From NCBI GenBank assembly GCA_003105195.1, contig PQAH01000189.1, positions 1 to 42,192 of the forward strand: a DNA stretch of 42,192 nucleotides. Reading direction: 5' to 3'. The stretch is from Bradyrhizobiaceae bacterium (GTDB lineage Bacteria; Pseudomonadota; Alphaproteobacteria; Rhizobiales; Xanthobacteraceae). The position numbers and the translations under genes are program-made. Positions 9,670 through 19,104 of this stretch are shown piece by piece. Under the pieces are notes generated by a model. The model saw only the letters and a program-made list of their open reading frames with translations, did no database searches and was not told where the DNA came from. Each line of letters starts with the position of its first letter. Within the stretch, counting starts at the first letter, position 1.

Positions 9670-10431
9670 ATGCTCAAGCTCGCCGATCTCAAGGTCAAGC
9701 TGTTCACCGACGGCGCCGACAAGGCGCAGATCCTCGAGATGGCGAAGAACGCCTGGATCAGCGGGTTCACGACCAATCCCTCGCTGCTGAAGAAGGCGGG
9801 CGTCACCGACTACGAGGCCTATGGGCGCGACGTCGTCGCCGCGGTTCCGGACCGCCACATCTCGTTCGAGGTGTTCTCCGACGACATCCCCGAGATGGTG
9901 ACGCAGGCGCGCGCGATCGCGACCTGGGGCTCGAATGTCTACGTGAAGCTGCCGGTCTCCACGACCCGCGGCGAGACCCTGTTCGACACCGTGCGCGGCC
10001 TTTCGCGCGACGGCGTGAAGGTGAACATGACCGCGATCTTCACCGAGGAGCAGGTCGCCAAGGCGATCGACGCGCTCGCGGGCGGGGCGCCCGCCTGCGT
10101 CTCGGTGTTCGCCGGCCGGCTCGCCGATTTCGGCATCGACTACCGGCCGATCATGCAGGACGCGGTCGCGCGCGCGCGCCGCACCCGGAATGTCGAGATC
10201 ATCTGGGCGTCGACGCGCGAGGCGTTCAACGTCGTGGAGGCCGACCGCATGGGCTGCCACATCATCACGGCGCCCGCCGACGTGCTCAAGAAGCTCCCGG
10301 CGCTCGGCACGCGGACGGCGGCCGAGCTGTCGCTCGATGCCGTGAAGGCGTTCCGGGAGGATGCCATCGCGGCCGGCCTGTCGCTCGCGACCCCCGGCGC
10401 GGACGCGCCGCGCCGGGCTGCCGCCTCCTGA
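9670..10431 (+). CDS. Small-type transaldolase (TalC/FSA family)
   Basis: Class I aldolase of 253 residues in the short transaldolase/fructose-6-phosphate aldolase family. The Schiff-base lysine is K93 in VYVKLPVS. GFTTNPSLL near the N-terminus and KVNMTAIFTEEQ in the middle are family hallmarks. A GTG at 9664 is in frame, but the GAGGG purine run at 9660-9664 gives normal spacing only for the ATG at 9670. Transaldolase interconverts sedoheptulose 7-phosphate, which is the precursor of the heptose used by the neighbouring hldE/hldD, so placement among LPS genes makes metabolic sense. Length and motifs cannot separate transaldolase from fructose-6-phosphate aldolase activity. Confidence 0.85.
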   Translation: MLKLADLKVKLFTDGADKAQILEMAKNAWISGFTTNPSLLKKAGVTDYEAYGRDVVAAVPDRHISFEVFSDDIPEMVTQARAIATWGSNVYVKLPVSTTRGETLFDTVRGLSRDGVKVNMTAIFTEEQVAKAIDALAGGAPACVSVFAGRLADFGIDYRPIMQDAVARARRTRNVEIIWASTREAFNVVEADRMGCHIITAPADVLKKLPALGTRTAAELSLDAVKAFREDAIAAGLSLATPGADAPRRAAAS

Positions 10432-10454
10432 AGCCGGGTTCCGGGCGCAGGCAG

Positions 10455-10468
10455 GGCAGCCGGCTGCC
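10455..10468. other. 14-bp perfect palindrome in the 169-base spacer
   Basis: ggcagccggctgcc is a perfect palindrome 24 bases after the transaldolase stop. Without a loop or T-run it is not a convincing terminator; it could be a protein site or chance in GC-rich DNA. The rest of the spacer to 10600 shows nothing I can name. Confidence 0.25.
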
Positions 10469-10600
10469 GCAAGGTCGGCTGTAATCTCTTGATTCAAAAC
10501 GTGTTCGGGCTTGGTTCCGGGGGCGGTCGCCAGCCGGACAGGGGCATGCTAGGGGAGTGCCTCGGGCCGACGGGGATTTCTTCGGGGGACGCTACCGGAC

Positions 10601-11593
10601 ATGACGAGCGCCGCGAAACGGGACGCGGACAGTGCATTGCGCGTGGGCGTGATCGGTGTCGGCGTCATGGGCAGCAACCATGCCCGCGTGCTGTCGGAGC
10701 TGCCCGGCGTGACCCTGGTCGGCATCGCGGATCCGGAGCGTCCGCGGCGCGACTTCATCTCCCAGGTGCTCGGCTGCGAGGCCTTCGCGGATCTCGACGC
10801 GCTGCTCGCGGCCGGCGTCGACGCCGTGTCGATCGCGGCGCCGACCCATCTCCACCACGACATCGCGATCGCCTGCGCCAGGCGCGGCATCCACATCCTG
10901 GTCGAGAAGCCGATCGCCTCCAATGTCGCGGAGGCGCGCGCGATCGTGACGGCGGCGCGCCATGCCGGCGTCACCCTGATGGTCGGCCACGTGGAGCGCT
11001 TCAATCCGGCCGTGCAGGTCATCAAGGACGCGATCCGCGACGAGGACATCCTGTCGATCGCGATCACCCGGGTCGGGCCGTTTCCGCCGCGCATGTCCAA
11101 TGTCGGCGTGGTCATCGACCTCGCGGTGCACGACATCGACCTGATCTGCTGGTTCACGGATTCCGAGATCGTCGAGGTGCAGCCGCAGCTCTCGAGCGCG
11201 GTGGCCGAGCGCGAGGACATCGCGCTGCTGCAGTTCCGCACCGCCTCGGGCGTGCTCGCCCACATCAACACCAACTGGCTCACCCCGTTCAAGGCGCGCA
11301 CCGTGCACGTGGCGACGCGGCGCAAGTACCTGATCGGCGACCTGCTGACGCGCCAGGTGACCGAATGCTTCGGCTTCCAGCCGGACGGCAGCTATTCGAT
11401 GCGCCACCTCTCGGTCGGCCATGCCGAGCCGCTGCGCGCCGAGCTGATCGATTTCGTGAGCGCGATCCGCGAGGGCCGCAGCCCGGCGGTGACCGGCGAG
11501 GAGGGCGTCGCCAGCCTGTCGGTCGCGATGGAATGCCTGCGCGACAGTTCCGCGGCCTCGCCCCAGGTCAAGCCGCGGCGCGCCACCGCCTGA
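10601..11593 (+). CDS. Gfo/Idh/MocA oxidoreductase, probable UDP-GlcNAc 3-dehydrogenase (GnnA-like)
   Basis: NAD-dependent sugar dehydrogenase of 330 residues. A Rossmann motif GVIGVGVMGSNHA lies at about 15-28 and the family EKP motif has K103. GHVERFNPA and the catalytic-loop VIDLAVHDIDLI match sugar-nucleotide 3-dehydrogenases. It lies directly upstream of a DegT-type aminotransferase, the arrangement of gnnA-gnnB in Acidithiobacillus, which convert UDP-GlcNAc to its 3-amino-3-deoxy derivative for lipid A. Other 3-amino sugars for O-antigen are equally possible. The ATG at 10601 is used; the overlapping longer frame is a shadow. Confidence 0.78.
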   Translation: MTSAAKRDADSALRVGVIGVGVMGSNHARVLSELPGVTLVGIADPERPRRDFISQVLGCEAFADLDALLAAGVDAVSIAAPTHLHHDIAIACARRGIHILVEKPIASNVAEARAIVTAARHAGVTLMVGHVERFNPAVQVIKDAIRDEDILSIAITRVGPFPPRMSNVGVVIDLAVHDIDLICWFTDSEIVEVQPQLSSAVAEREDIALLQFRTASGVLAHINTNWLTPFKARTVHVATRRKYLIGDLLTRQVTECFGFQPDGSYSMRHLSVGHAEPLRAELIDFVSAIREGRSPAVTGEEGVASLSVAMECLRDSSAASPQVKPRRATA

Positions 11594-11639
11594 GCCATGC
11601 AGACCAGAGCCGGCGCCCTTGGATGATCCCGGACGCAAG

Positions 11640-12788
11640 ATGACGCAGCACGCCCGCCTCGATCCGATCACCATCCCGTTCGTCGACGTCGCGGCGCAGC
11701 GCCGGCGGCTCGGCGCGCGGATCGACGAGGCGATCGCGCGGGTGACGGCGCATTGCCAGTTCATCATGGGCCCCGAGGTGTTCGCGTGCGAGGCGGATCT
11801 CGCCGCCTTCTGCGGCGTGCGCCACGCGATCACGGTCTCGAACGGCACCGACGCGCTGGTGCTCGCCCTGATGGCGCACGGCATCGGGCCGGGCGACGCC
11901 GTGTTCTGCCCCTCCTTCACGTTCTGCGCCACGGGCGAGTCGATCGCGCTCACCGGCGCGACGCCGGTGTTCGTCGACGTGGACGAGCGCAGCTTCAACA
12001 TCGATCCCGAGAGCCTGGAGCGGGCGATCGCCGCGGCCGGCGACCTGCGCCCGAGGGCCGTGATGCCGGTCGACCTGTTCGGACTGCCGGCGGACTACGA
12101 CGCGATCGGCGCGATCGCGGCGCGGCACGGCCTCACGGTCATCGCGGACGCCGCGCAGTCGTTCGGCGCCACCTTCCGCGACCGCAAGGTCGGCACGCTC
12201 GCGCCGGTGACCACCACGAGCTTCTTCCCGGCCAAGCCGCTCGGCTGCTACGGCGACGGCGGCGCGGTGTTCACCGACGACGACACGCTCGCCGCCGCGC
12301 TGCGCAGCCTGCGCAACCACGGCGAGGGCAGTCACCGCTACGACAATGTCCGCATCGGCCTCAACGGGCGCATGGACACGATCCAGTGCGCGGTGCTGAT
12401 CGAGAAGCTCAAGATCTTCCCGGACGAGATCGCGGCGCGCAACCGCGTCGCCCGCCGCTACGGCGACGCGCTCGCCGACGTCGCGACCGTGCCGGTGGTG
12501 CCGAACGACTCCCATTCGGTCTGGGCGCAGTACACGATCCGCATCGGGTCCGGGCGCCGCGACGCCGTGCAGCAGGCGCTGCGGGCCGAAGGCATCCCCT
12601 CGGTCGTCTACTATCCGACGCCCACGCACCGGCAGACCGCCTATCGCGGCTACCCGGCGGCCGCCGGCGGCCTGCCCGTCACCGAGCGGCTGAGCGCCGA
12701 CGTGCTCAGCCTGCCGATGCACGCCTATCTCGACGAGCCGACGCAGGACCGCATCATCGCGGCCGTGCGGCGCGCGCTCGGGGCTTGA
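11640..12788 (+). CDS. DegT/DnrJ/EryC1 PLP-dependent sugar aminotransferase (GnnB-like)
   Basis: Aminotransferase of 382 residues that would aminate a 3-keto sugar nucleotide made by the preceding dehydrogenase. The PLP lysine is K199 in FFPAKPLGCYGDGG, and VSNGTDALVLAL (about 60) is the cofactor phosphate loop. The C-terminal HRYDNVRIGLNGRMD and VYYPTPTHRQTAY blocks are typical of the family. The frame opens with a TTG at 11619, but the ATG at 11640 is closer to the family N-terminus and is preferred. It is 46 bases after the dehydrogenase and ends before murJ. The product may go into lipid A or O-antigen. Confidence 0.82.
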   Translation: MTQHARLDPITIPFVDVAAQRRRLGARIDEAIARVTAHCQFIMGPEVFACEADLAAFCGVRHAITVSNGTDALVLALMAHGIGPGDAVFCPSFTFCATGESIALTGATPVFVDVDERSFNIDPESLERAIAAAGDLRPRAVMPVDLFGLPADYDAIGAIAARHGLTVIADAAQSFGATFRDRKVGTLAPVTTTSFFPAKPLGCYGDGGAVFTDDDTLAAALRSLRNHGEGSHRYDNVRIGLNGRMDTIQCAVLIEKLKIFPDEIAARNRVARRYGDALADVATVPVVPNDSHSVWAQYTIRIGSGRRDAVQQALRAEGIPSVVYYPTPTHRQTAYRGYPAAAGGLPVTERLSADVLSLPMHAYLDEPTQDRIIAAVRRALGA

Positions 12789-12879
12789 TCGAGAGCCGCA
12801 CGGACCACCTTCCATCCGTCATGGGAGAGTCCGTGTTGCCGCCGGCGATAGCCAGTTCAATGACGTGCGACAGTCGTCG

Positions 12880-14451
12880 ATGATCGGACGCATCCTCACG
12901 GTCGGCGGGCTGACGCTGCTCTCGCGGCTCACCGGCTTCGCGCGGGACATCATGCTGGCGGCGATGCTCGGCGCCGGGCCGATCGCGGACGCCTTCTTCG
13001 TCGCGCTGCGGCTGCCGAACCACTTCCGCGCGATCTTCGCCGAGGGCGCCTTCAACGCGGCCTTCGTGCCGGCCTATGCGCGGATCCGCCAGCAGGACGG
13101 GCCGGAGCGGGCCGGCCTGTTCGCGGACCGGGTCTTCACCCTGCTGATGATCGTGCAGCTCGCGCTGCTCGCGGTCGCGCTCGCCTTCACGCCCTGGGTG
13201 ATCGCGCTGCTCGCGCCCGGCTTCGCGGGCGACCCGGGACGCTACGCCCTCGCGGTGGAGCTGACCCGCATCACCTTCCCGTACCTGATGCTGGTGTCGC
13301 TGGTGACGCTCTACGGCGGCATGCTCAACGCGCTCGGCCGCTTCGCGGCGCCCGCCGCCGCGCCGATCCTGCTCAACCTGTCGATGATGGCGACGCTCGC
13401 GCTCGCGGTCTTCTTCCCGACCGCGGGCCACGCCGCGGCCTGGGGCGTGTTCATCGCGGGCTGCCTCGAGGCGCTGCTGGTGGCGGGAGACCTGAAGCGT
13501 CAGCGCGTGCTGCCGGTGCCGCGCCGGCCGCGCCTCGATCTCGACGTGAAGCGCTTCCTCAAGGCCTTCGCGCCCGCGACCGTCGGCTCCGCCGAGACCC
13601 AGATCGCGCTGTTCGCCGACACCATCATCGCGAGCTTCCTGGCGACCGGCGCGCTCTCGGCGCTCTACTACGCGGACCGGCTCAACCAGCTGCCGATCGG
13701 CGTGATCGGCATCGCGGTCGGCACCGTGCTGCTGCCCGAGATGGCGAACCGCATCGCCGCGGGCGACGAGCGCGGCGCGCGTCACGCCCAGAACCGCGCG
13801 ATCGAGCTCACCCTGCTGCTCGCCGTGCCGTGCCTGGTCGCGTTCCTGATGATCCCGGACCTGATCATGCTGGCGCTGTTCGGCCGTGGCGCCTTCACGG
13901 CGGCCGACGCGCAGGCCGCGGGCGCGACGCTCGCGGCCTATGCGATCGGCCTCATCCCCTTCGTGCTGATGCGCAGCGCCACCACGACGTTCCTCGCGCG
14001 CGGCGACACCGTCACGCCGGTGATCGCGCTGTTCTTCGCGGTGGTGGTCAATGTGGCGCTGAAGATCCTGCTGATGGGCCGGCTCGCGCAGGTCGGGCTC
14101 GCGCTCGCCACCGCCGCGGGAGCCTGGATCAACCTGGCGCTGCTCACCTGGTTCGCGCTGCGGCGCGGCCTCGTCAGCTTCGAGCCGCACCTGGCGCGCG
14201 CCACGGCGAAGTTCGCGGTGGCGGGCCTCGCGCTCGCCGGGCTGCTGCTGGTCGCGCAACGGCCGGCGATCGAGCTGTTCGCCGGCTGGCCGGCACTGCG
14301 CCACGTGTTGCCGCTCGCGGTGCTGGCGCTGCTCGGCGCGCTCGTCTATGGCGGCGCGATCGTGCTGCTGTTCGGGCGCGAGTGGCTCGCGGCGCTGCGC
14401 CGGCGCGGCGCGCCCAAGGCGCCGCCGCTGCCGGCCGACGATCAGGGCTGA
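12880..14451 (+). CDS. murJ: Lipid II flippase MurJ
   Basis: MviN/MurJ-family integral membrane flippase of 523 residues with about fourteen hydrophobic segments, which moves lipid II across the inner membrane for peptidoglycan synthesis. It has TLLSRLTGFARDIMLAAMLG at the N-terminus and the signature FFVALRLPNHFRAIFAEGAF (about 40-60), including arginines found in the central cavity of MurJ. Later LNQLPIGVIGIAVGTVLLPE is also diagnostic. A GTG at 12865 would add five residues; the ATG at 12880 is chosen because relatives begin at the MIxxxLTVGG strand. It is probably essential and closes the envelope cluster. Confidence 0.93.
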   Translation: MIGRILTVGGLTLLSRLTGFARDIMLAAMLGAGPIADAFFVALRLPNHFRAIFAEGAFNAAFVPAYARIRQQDGPERAGLFADRVFTLLMIVQLALLAVALAFTPWVIALLAPGFAGDPGRYALAVELTRITFPYLMLVSLVTLYGGMLNALGRFAAPAAAPILLNLSMMATLALAVFFPTAGHAAAWGVFIAGCLEALLVAGDLKRQRVLPVPRRPRLDLDVKRFLKAFAPATVGSAETQIALFADTIIASFLATGALSALYYADRLNQLPIGVIGIAVGTVLLPEMANRIAAGDERGARHAQNRAIELTLLLAVPCLVAFLMIPDLIMLALFGRGAFTAADAQAAGATLAAYAIGLIPFVLMRSATTTFLARGDTVTPVIALFFAVVVNVALKILLMGRLAQVGLALATAAGAWINLALLTWFALRRGLVSFEPHLARATAKFAVAGLALAGLLLVAQRPAIELFAGWPALRHVLPLAVLALLGALVYGGAIVLLFGREWLAALRRRGAPKAPPLPADDQG

Positions 14452-14524
14452 GACGCGCCCATCGGCCGGGGTTGACGGGCCCCAGCGGGCAATAGCCACC
14501 ACCCCGGCCGGGCATTCCGGGCTT

Positions 14525-14538
14525 CCGCATGCATGCGG
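14525..14538. promoter_or_regulatory. Perfect palindrome upstream of the efflux genes
   Basis: ccgcatgcatgcgg is a perfect 14-bp inverted repeat, 117 bases before the RND adaptor start in a 204-base spacer. Efflux genes are often controlled by TetR- or MarR-type repressors binding such sites, but no regulator gene is adjacent, so the operator role is a guess. Confidence 0.3.
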
Positions 14539-14655
14539 GCGAGGGTGTGAGTGGACAGGCGTCCGGTTCCCACATATGGGAAGCGGCGTGCCGCGGGGGA
14601 AGGGCGCGTGGCTGACGCCCGCGCCCGACGGCCGCGCGGTGCCATCGGGGTCTCC

Positions 14656-15819
14656 ATGTCGAACGTCACGTTGCGTCTCTGCCTCGCCTCGACCGCGGCC
14701 GCGCTCATGCTCGCGGCCTGCGGCAACCCGCCGCCGAAGGCGCAACCCGCGCCGGCGCAGCCGCCCGCGGTGACGGTCGCGCAGCCGGCCAGGAAGACGA
14801 TCACCGACCAGGACGAGTATGTCGGCCGCTTCGTCGCCGTGGACGCAATCGAGGTGCGCTCGCGCGTCTCCGGCTATCTCGAGAAGGTGCACTTCACGGA
14901 TGGCCAGCTCGTGAAGGAGGGCGACCTCCTGTTCACGATCGACCGCCGGCCGCTGGAGATCGCGCTGTCCCAGGCGCGGGCGACGCTCGCGCAGGCGCGC
15001 GCCAACCTCGCCTACGCGGAGAGCGACCTCGCGCGCGCCTCGCAGCTGGTGCGCGACCGCACCGTCACGGAGCAGGTCTTCGACCAGCGCACGCAGGCGA
15101 AGCGCGTGGCGGAGGCCTCGGTCGCCGCGCAGGAGGCGGCCGTGCGGCAGGCCGAGCTCGACCTCCAGTTCACCGAGTTGCGCGCGCCGATCAGCGGCCG
15201 GATCGGCGACCGGCGCGTGACCCCCGGCAACCTGGTCACCGGCGGCACGTCCGGCAACACCACGTTGCTCGCCACCATCGTCTCGATCGACCCGATCCGC
15301 TTCGAGTTCACCTTCGACGAGGCCTCGTACCTGCGCTATTCGCGGCTCGCCGGCGAGGCCGGTGACGCGACGCGCGTCATCGCCACGCCGGTGACGCTCA
15401 AGCTCCTGGACGAGAGCGGCTTCTCGCATACGGGCCGCATGGATTTCGTCGACAACGTGATCGACCGGTCGTCCGGCACGATCCGCGGGCGCGCCTCGTT
15501 CGCCAATCCGAACGGCCTGTTCACGCCCGGCATGTTCGCGCGCGTGCAGGTGCCGGCCTCGCCGCCCTACGCGGCCTTCGTGCTCCCCGACGCCGCGATC
15601 GGCACCGAGCAGGTGCGCAAGTTCGTCTACGTGGTCGACGGCGAGAACACGGTGCGGCAGAAATACGTGACGCTCGGGCCGATCGTCGAAGGGCTGCGCG
15701 TGATCAAGGACGGGCTCGCGGCCGAGGACCGCGTGATCGTCAGCGGGCTGATGCGCGCGCGTCCCGGCGCCAAGGTGACCCCGCAGGCCGCGGCGGCGCC
15801 GCAGGCGAAGAAGGATTGA
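14656..15819 (+). CDS. RND efflux periplasmic adaptor lipoprotein (AcrA/MexA family)
   Basis: Membrane fusion protein of 387 residues that bridges the inner-membrane RND pump to an outer-membrane channel. A lipoprotein signal ends with the lipobox LAAC, with C22 as the lipidated residue, followed by a proline/alanine-rich linker. Barrel-sandwich halves flank a coiled-coil hairpin (about 105-175), with VSGYLEKVHFTDGQLVKEGDLLF and LQFTELRAPISGRIGDRRV-type blocks typical of AcrA, seen in shortened form here. The frame is open further upstream, but the ATG at 14656 begins the signal peptide. The pump gene starts 7 bases downstream. No TolC-like gene is in the window. Confidence 0.92.
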   Translation: MSNVTLRLCLASTAAALMLAACGNPPPKAQPAPAQPPAVTVAQPARKTITDQDEYVGRFVAVDAIEVRSRVSGYLEKVHFTDGQLVKEGDLLFTIDRRPLEIALSQARATLAQARANLAYAESDLARASQLVRDRTVTEQVFDQRTQAKRVAEASVAAQEAAVRQAELDLQFTELRAPISGRIGDRRVTPGNLVTGGTSGNTTLLATIVSIDPIRFEFTFDEASYLRYSRLAGEAGDATRVIATPVTLKLLDESGFSHTGRMDFVDNVIDRSSGTIRGRASFANPNGLFTPGMFARVQVPASPPYAAFVLPDAAIGTEQVRKFVYVVDGENTVRQKYVTLGPIVEGLRVIKDGLAAEDRVIVSGLMRARPGAKVTPQAAAAPQAKKD

Positions 15820-15826
15820 TCGCGCG

Positions 15827-18800
15827 ATGCGCATCTCCCACTTCTTCATCGACCGGCCGATCTTCGCCAGCGTCGTGTCGATCGTGTTCGTGATCCTCGG
15901 TGCGGTGGCGTTCTTCCGCCTGCCGGTCGCCCAGTATCCCGAGATCGCGCCGCCGGTGATCAACGTGACCGGCCAGTTCCCGGGGGCGAGCGCCGACGTG
16001 GTCGCCTCGACCGTGGTGGCGCCGATCGAGGAGCAGATCAACGGCGTGGAGAACATGCTCTACATGTCCTCCAACTCGCTCGCCGACGGCCGCTTCTCGA
16101 TCGCGGTGACCTTCGACCTCGGCACCAACCTGGACACCGCCCAGGTGCAGGTGCAGAACCGGGTCGCGATCGCGCAGCCGCGGCTGCCGCAGGACGTGCG
16201 CCAGATCGGCGTCACGGTGAACAAGAGCTCGCCCGACCTGATGATGGTCGTGCACCTGACCTCGCCCGACAAGTCGCGCGACGCCCTCTACATCTCGAAC
16301 TACGCGACGCTGGAGATCAAGGACGTGCTCTCGCGCGTCGACGGCGTCGGATCGATCACGATCTTCGGCGTGCGCGACTACGCGATGCGGATCTGGCTCG
16401 ACCCGGACCGGCTGCAGTCGCTCGGCATGACGTCGAGCGACGTGGTGGGGGCGCTGCAGCGCCAGAACGTGCAGGTCGCCTCGGGCGTGCTCAACCAGCC
16501 GCCGGCCGCGACCCCGGGCGCGTTCCAGGTGAGCGTGCAGACGCAGGGGCGCCTCGCCGAGCCGGACGAGTTCGGCAACATCGTGGTCAAGACCACGGCG
16601 AGCGCCGTCGTGCGGCTGAAAGACGTGGCGCGGGTCGAGCTCGCGGCGCAGGACTATTCGTCCAACTCTTATCTCGACCGCGACCCGGCGGTGGCGATCG
16701 CGATCTTCCAGCGTCCCGGCTCGAACGCGCTCGCCACGGCCGAGGGCGTGATCTCGACGATGAACCGGCTGGCGCAGCGCTTCCCGGCCGGGATCCGGCA
16801 CGCGATCGTCTACAACCCGACCGAGTTCATCCAGCAGTCGGTGCGCGCCGTCCAGACGACCATCCTCGAGGCGATCATCCTGGTCGTGCTGGTGATCATC
16901 CTGTTCCTGCAGACCTGGCGCGCCGCCGTGATCCCGCTGGTGGCGATTCCGGTCTCGCTGATCGGCACCTTCTTCTTCATGGCCATGTTCGGCTTCACGC
17001 TGAACAACCTGACCCTGTTCGGCCTGGTGCTGGCGATCGGCATCGTCGTGGACGACGCCATCGTCGTGGTCGAGAACGTGGAGCGCAACATCGCGGCGGG
17101 ACTCCCGCCGCGGGACGCCGCGCGCAAGAGCATGGACGAGGTCGGCTCGGCGCTGGTGTCGATCGCGCTGGTGCTGACCGCGGTGTTCGTGCCGTCCGCC
17201 TTCATCACCGGGATCTCGGGCCAGTTCTACCGGCAGTTCGCGCTCACGATCGCGGGCGCCACCGTCATCTCGCTGCTGGTCTCGCTGACGCTCTCGCCCG
17301 CGCTCTGCCGGCTGCTGCTGCGCCCGCACGACCAGCGCAAGCCGCCGCTCTGGGCGCGGCCGGCGCACGCGCTGTTCCGCGTGTTCAACATCGGCTTCGA
17401 TGCGGTCGGGCGCTCCTATGCCTGGCTCGCCGGCAAGGTGGTGCGCATCGCGCTCCTGATGCTTCTCGCCTATGCGGCGATCCTCGGCTTCGGGCTGAAC
17501 GAGTTCCGCCGCACGCCCCAGGGCTTCATCCCGCAGGTCGACCGCGGGATCCTGATCATCGCGGCGCAGCTGCCGCCCGGGGCTGCGCTCGCGCGCACCG
17601 ACGCGGCGATGCGGCAGGCCGTCGACCTCGCGCTGTCGACACCGGGCATCTCGCATGCGGTCAACGTCGTCGGCTTCTCGGGCGCGACCTTCTCGAACGC
17701 GCCGAATGCGGGCGCGATCTTCGTGGTGCTCGAGCCCTACGAGGAGCGCGCCAAGGACCCGCGGAAATCCATCTCCGCGCTGCAGGGCCAGCTGTTCGGC
17801 AAGCTGGCGCAGATCCGCGAAGGCTTCTTCATCGTGATCCAGCCGCCGGCCGTGCAGGGCATCGGCACCGGCAGCGGCTTCCGCATGATGATCCAAGACC
17901 GCGGCGGCCGCGGGCCGCAGGCGCTGCAGGGCGCGGTCTACGCCATGATGGGGCGCGCCGCGCAGACGCCGGGGCTCGCCAACGTGTTCTCGCTGTTCGA
18001 GACGGCGACGCCGCAGCTCTATCTCGACATCGACCGCACCAAGGCGCAGCTGCTCGGCATCAACATCTCCGAGGTGTTCGCGGCGCTGCAGACCTATCTC
18101 GGCTCGTCCTACGTCAACGACTTCAACCTGTTCGGGCGCACCTACCGGGTGGTCGCCCAGGCGGAGAGCCAGTACCGCCTGGAGCCCGACGACGTGCTGC
18201 GCCTGCGCGTGCGCAACGCCAACGGCGACACGGTGCCGCTCGGCTCGTTCACCACCGTGCGCTCGACCTCCGGGCCGTACCGGCTGCCGCGCTACAACCT
18301 CTACCCGGCCGCCGAGCTCGACGGGGTGCCGGCGCCCGGCTACAGCCAGGGGCAGGCGATCCAGACCATGGAGCGGCTCGCCGCCGAGACCCTGCCGGAC
18401 GGTTTCGGCTACGAATGGACCACGCTCGCCTTCCAGCAGCTGCGCGCCGGAAGCACCGCCATGTTCGCCTTCGTGCTGGCGGTGGTGTTCGTGTTCCTGG
18501 TGCTGGCCGCGCAGTTCGAGAGCCTGAGCCTGCCGATCGCCGTGATCCTGATCGTGCCGATGTGCCTGGTGGCGGCGATCAGCGGCGTGATCCTGCGCGG
18601 CCAGGACAACAACATCCTCACCCAGGTCGGCTTCGTCGTGCTGATCGGGCTCGCCGCCAAGAACGCGATCCTGATCGTCGAGTTCGCCAAGCAGCTGCAG
18701 GAGCAGGGGCGCGACCGCTACGCGGCCGCGGTCGAGGCCGCCCGGCTGCGCTTCCGGCCGATCCTGATGACCTCGTTCGCCTTCATCCTCGGCGTCTCGC

Positions 18801-18985
18801 CGCTGGTCTGGGCGATCGGCGCCGGCGCCGAGCTGCGCCAGACGCTCGGCACCGCGGTGTTCTTCGGCATGATCGGCGTGACGTTCTTCGGCCTCATCTT
18901 CACGCCCGTGTTCTACGTGGTCACCCAGGGCATCGCCGAGCGCCTCGCGCGCCGACGGACACCGGCGCCGCAGCCGGCCGAATAG
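15827..18985 (+). CDS. RND multidrug efflux transporter permease (HAE1 family)
   Basis: Inner-membrane proton/drug antiporter of 1052 residues, the usual size of AcrB/MexB proteins. It begins FFIDRPIFASVVSIV, the classic amino-terminal motif. The proton-relay aspartates lie in GIVVDDAIVVVENVER in TM4 (about 405-420), and large periplasmic porter loops follow TM1 and TM7. The C-terminal GLAAKNAILIVEFAKQLQ block is also diagnostic. It forms a two-gene operon with the adaptor. Membership in the hydrophobe/amphiphile efflux group is clear; substrates are not predictable. Confidence 0.95.
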   Translation: MRISHFFIDRPIFASVVSIVFVILGAVAFFRLPVAQYPEIAPPVINVTGQFPGASADVVASTVVAPIEEQINGVENMLYMSSNSLADGRFSIAVTFDLGTNLDTAQVQVQNRVAIAQPRLPQDVRQIGVTVNKSSPDLMMVVHLTSPDKSRDALYISNYATLEIKDVLSRVDGVGSITIFGVRDYAMRIWLDPDRLQSLGMTSSDVVGALQRQNVQVASGVLNQPPAATPGAFQVSVQTQGRLAEPDEFGNIVVKTTASAVVRLKDVARVELAAQDYSSNSYLDRDPAVAIAIFQRPGSNALATAEGVISTMNRLAQRFPAGIRHAIVYNPTEFIQQSVRAVQTTILEAIILVVLVIILFLQTWRAAVIPLVAIPVSLIGTFFFMAMFGFTLNNLTLFGLVLAIGIVVDDAIVVVENVERNIAAGLPPRDAARKSMDEVGSALVSIALVLTAVFVPSAFITGISGQFYRQFALTIAGATVISLLVSLTLSPALCRLLLRPHDQRKPPLWARPAHALFRVFNIGFDAVGRSYAWLAGKVVRIALLMLLAYAAILGFGLNEFRRTPQGFIPQVDRGILIIAAQLPPGAALARTDAAMRQAVDLALSTPGISHAVNVVGFSGATFSNAPNAGAIFVVLEPYEERAKDPRKSISALQGQLFGKLAQIREGFFIVIQPPAVQGIGTGSGFRMMIQDRGGRGPQALQGAVYAMMGRAAQTPGLANVFSLFETATPQLYLDIDRTKAQLLGINISEVFAALQTYLGSSYVNDFNLFGRTYRVVAQAESQYRLEPDDVLRLRVRNANGDTVPLGSFTTVRSTSGPYRLPRYNLYPAAELDGVPAPGYSQGQAIQTMERLAAETLPDGFGYEWTTLAFQQLRAGSTAMFAFVLAVVFVFLVLAAQFESLSLPIAVILIVPMCLVAAISGVILRGQDNNILTQVGFVVLIGLAAKNAILIVEFAKQLQEQGRDRYAAAVEAARLRFRPILMTSFAFILGVSPLVWAIGAGAELRQTLGTAVFFGMIGVTFFGLIFTPVFYVVTQGIAERLARRRTPAPQPAE

Positions 18986-19104
18986 CCGCGCGGGCGAGGT
19001 CCGTTCATGCAACCCGCGCAACGCACCTGCGCGCCCGGCGCGGGGTCGCCCGCCCGGCGCCGGCATGCTAACCACGATCGGTCACCAACAGACCGGAAAG
19101 CCTC

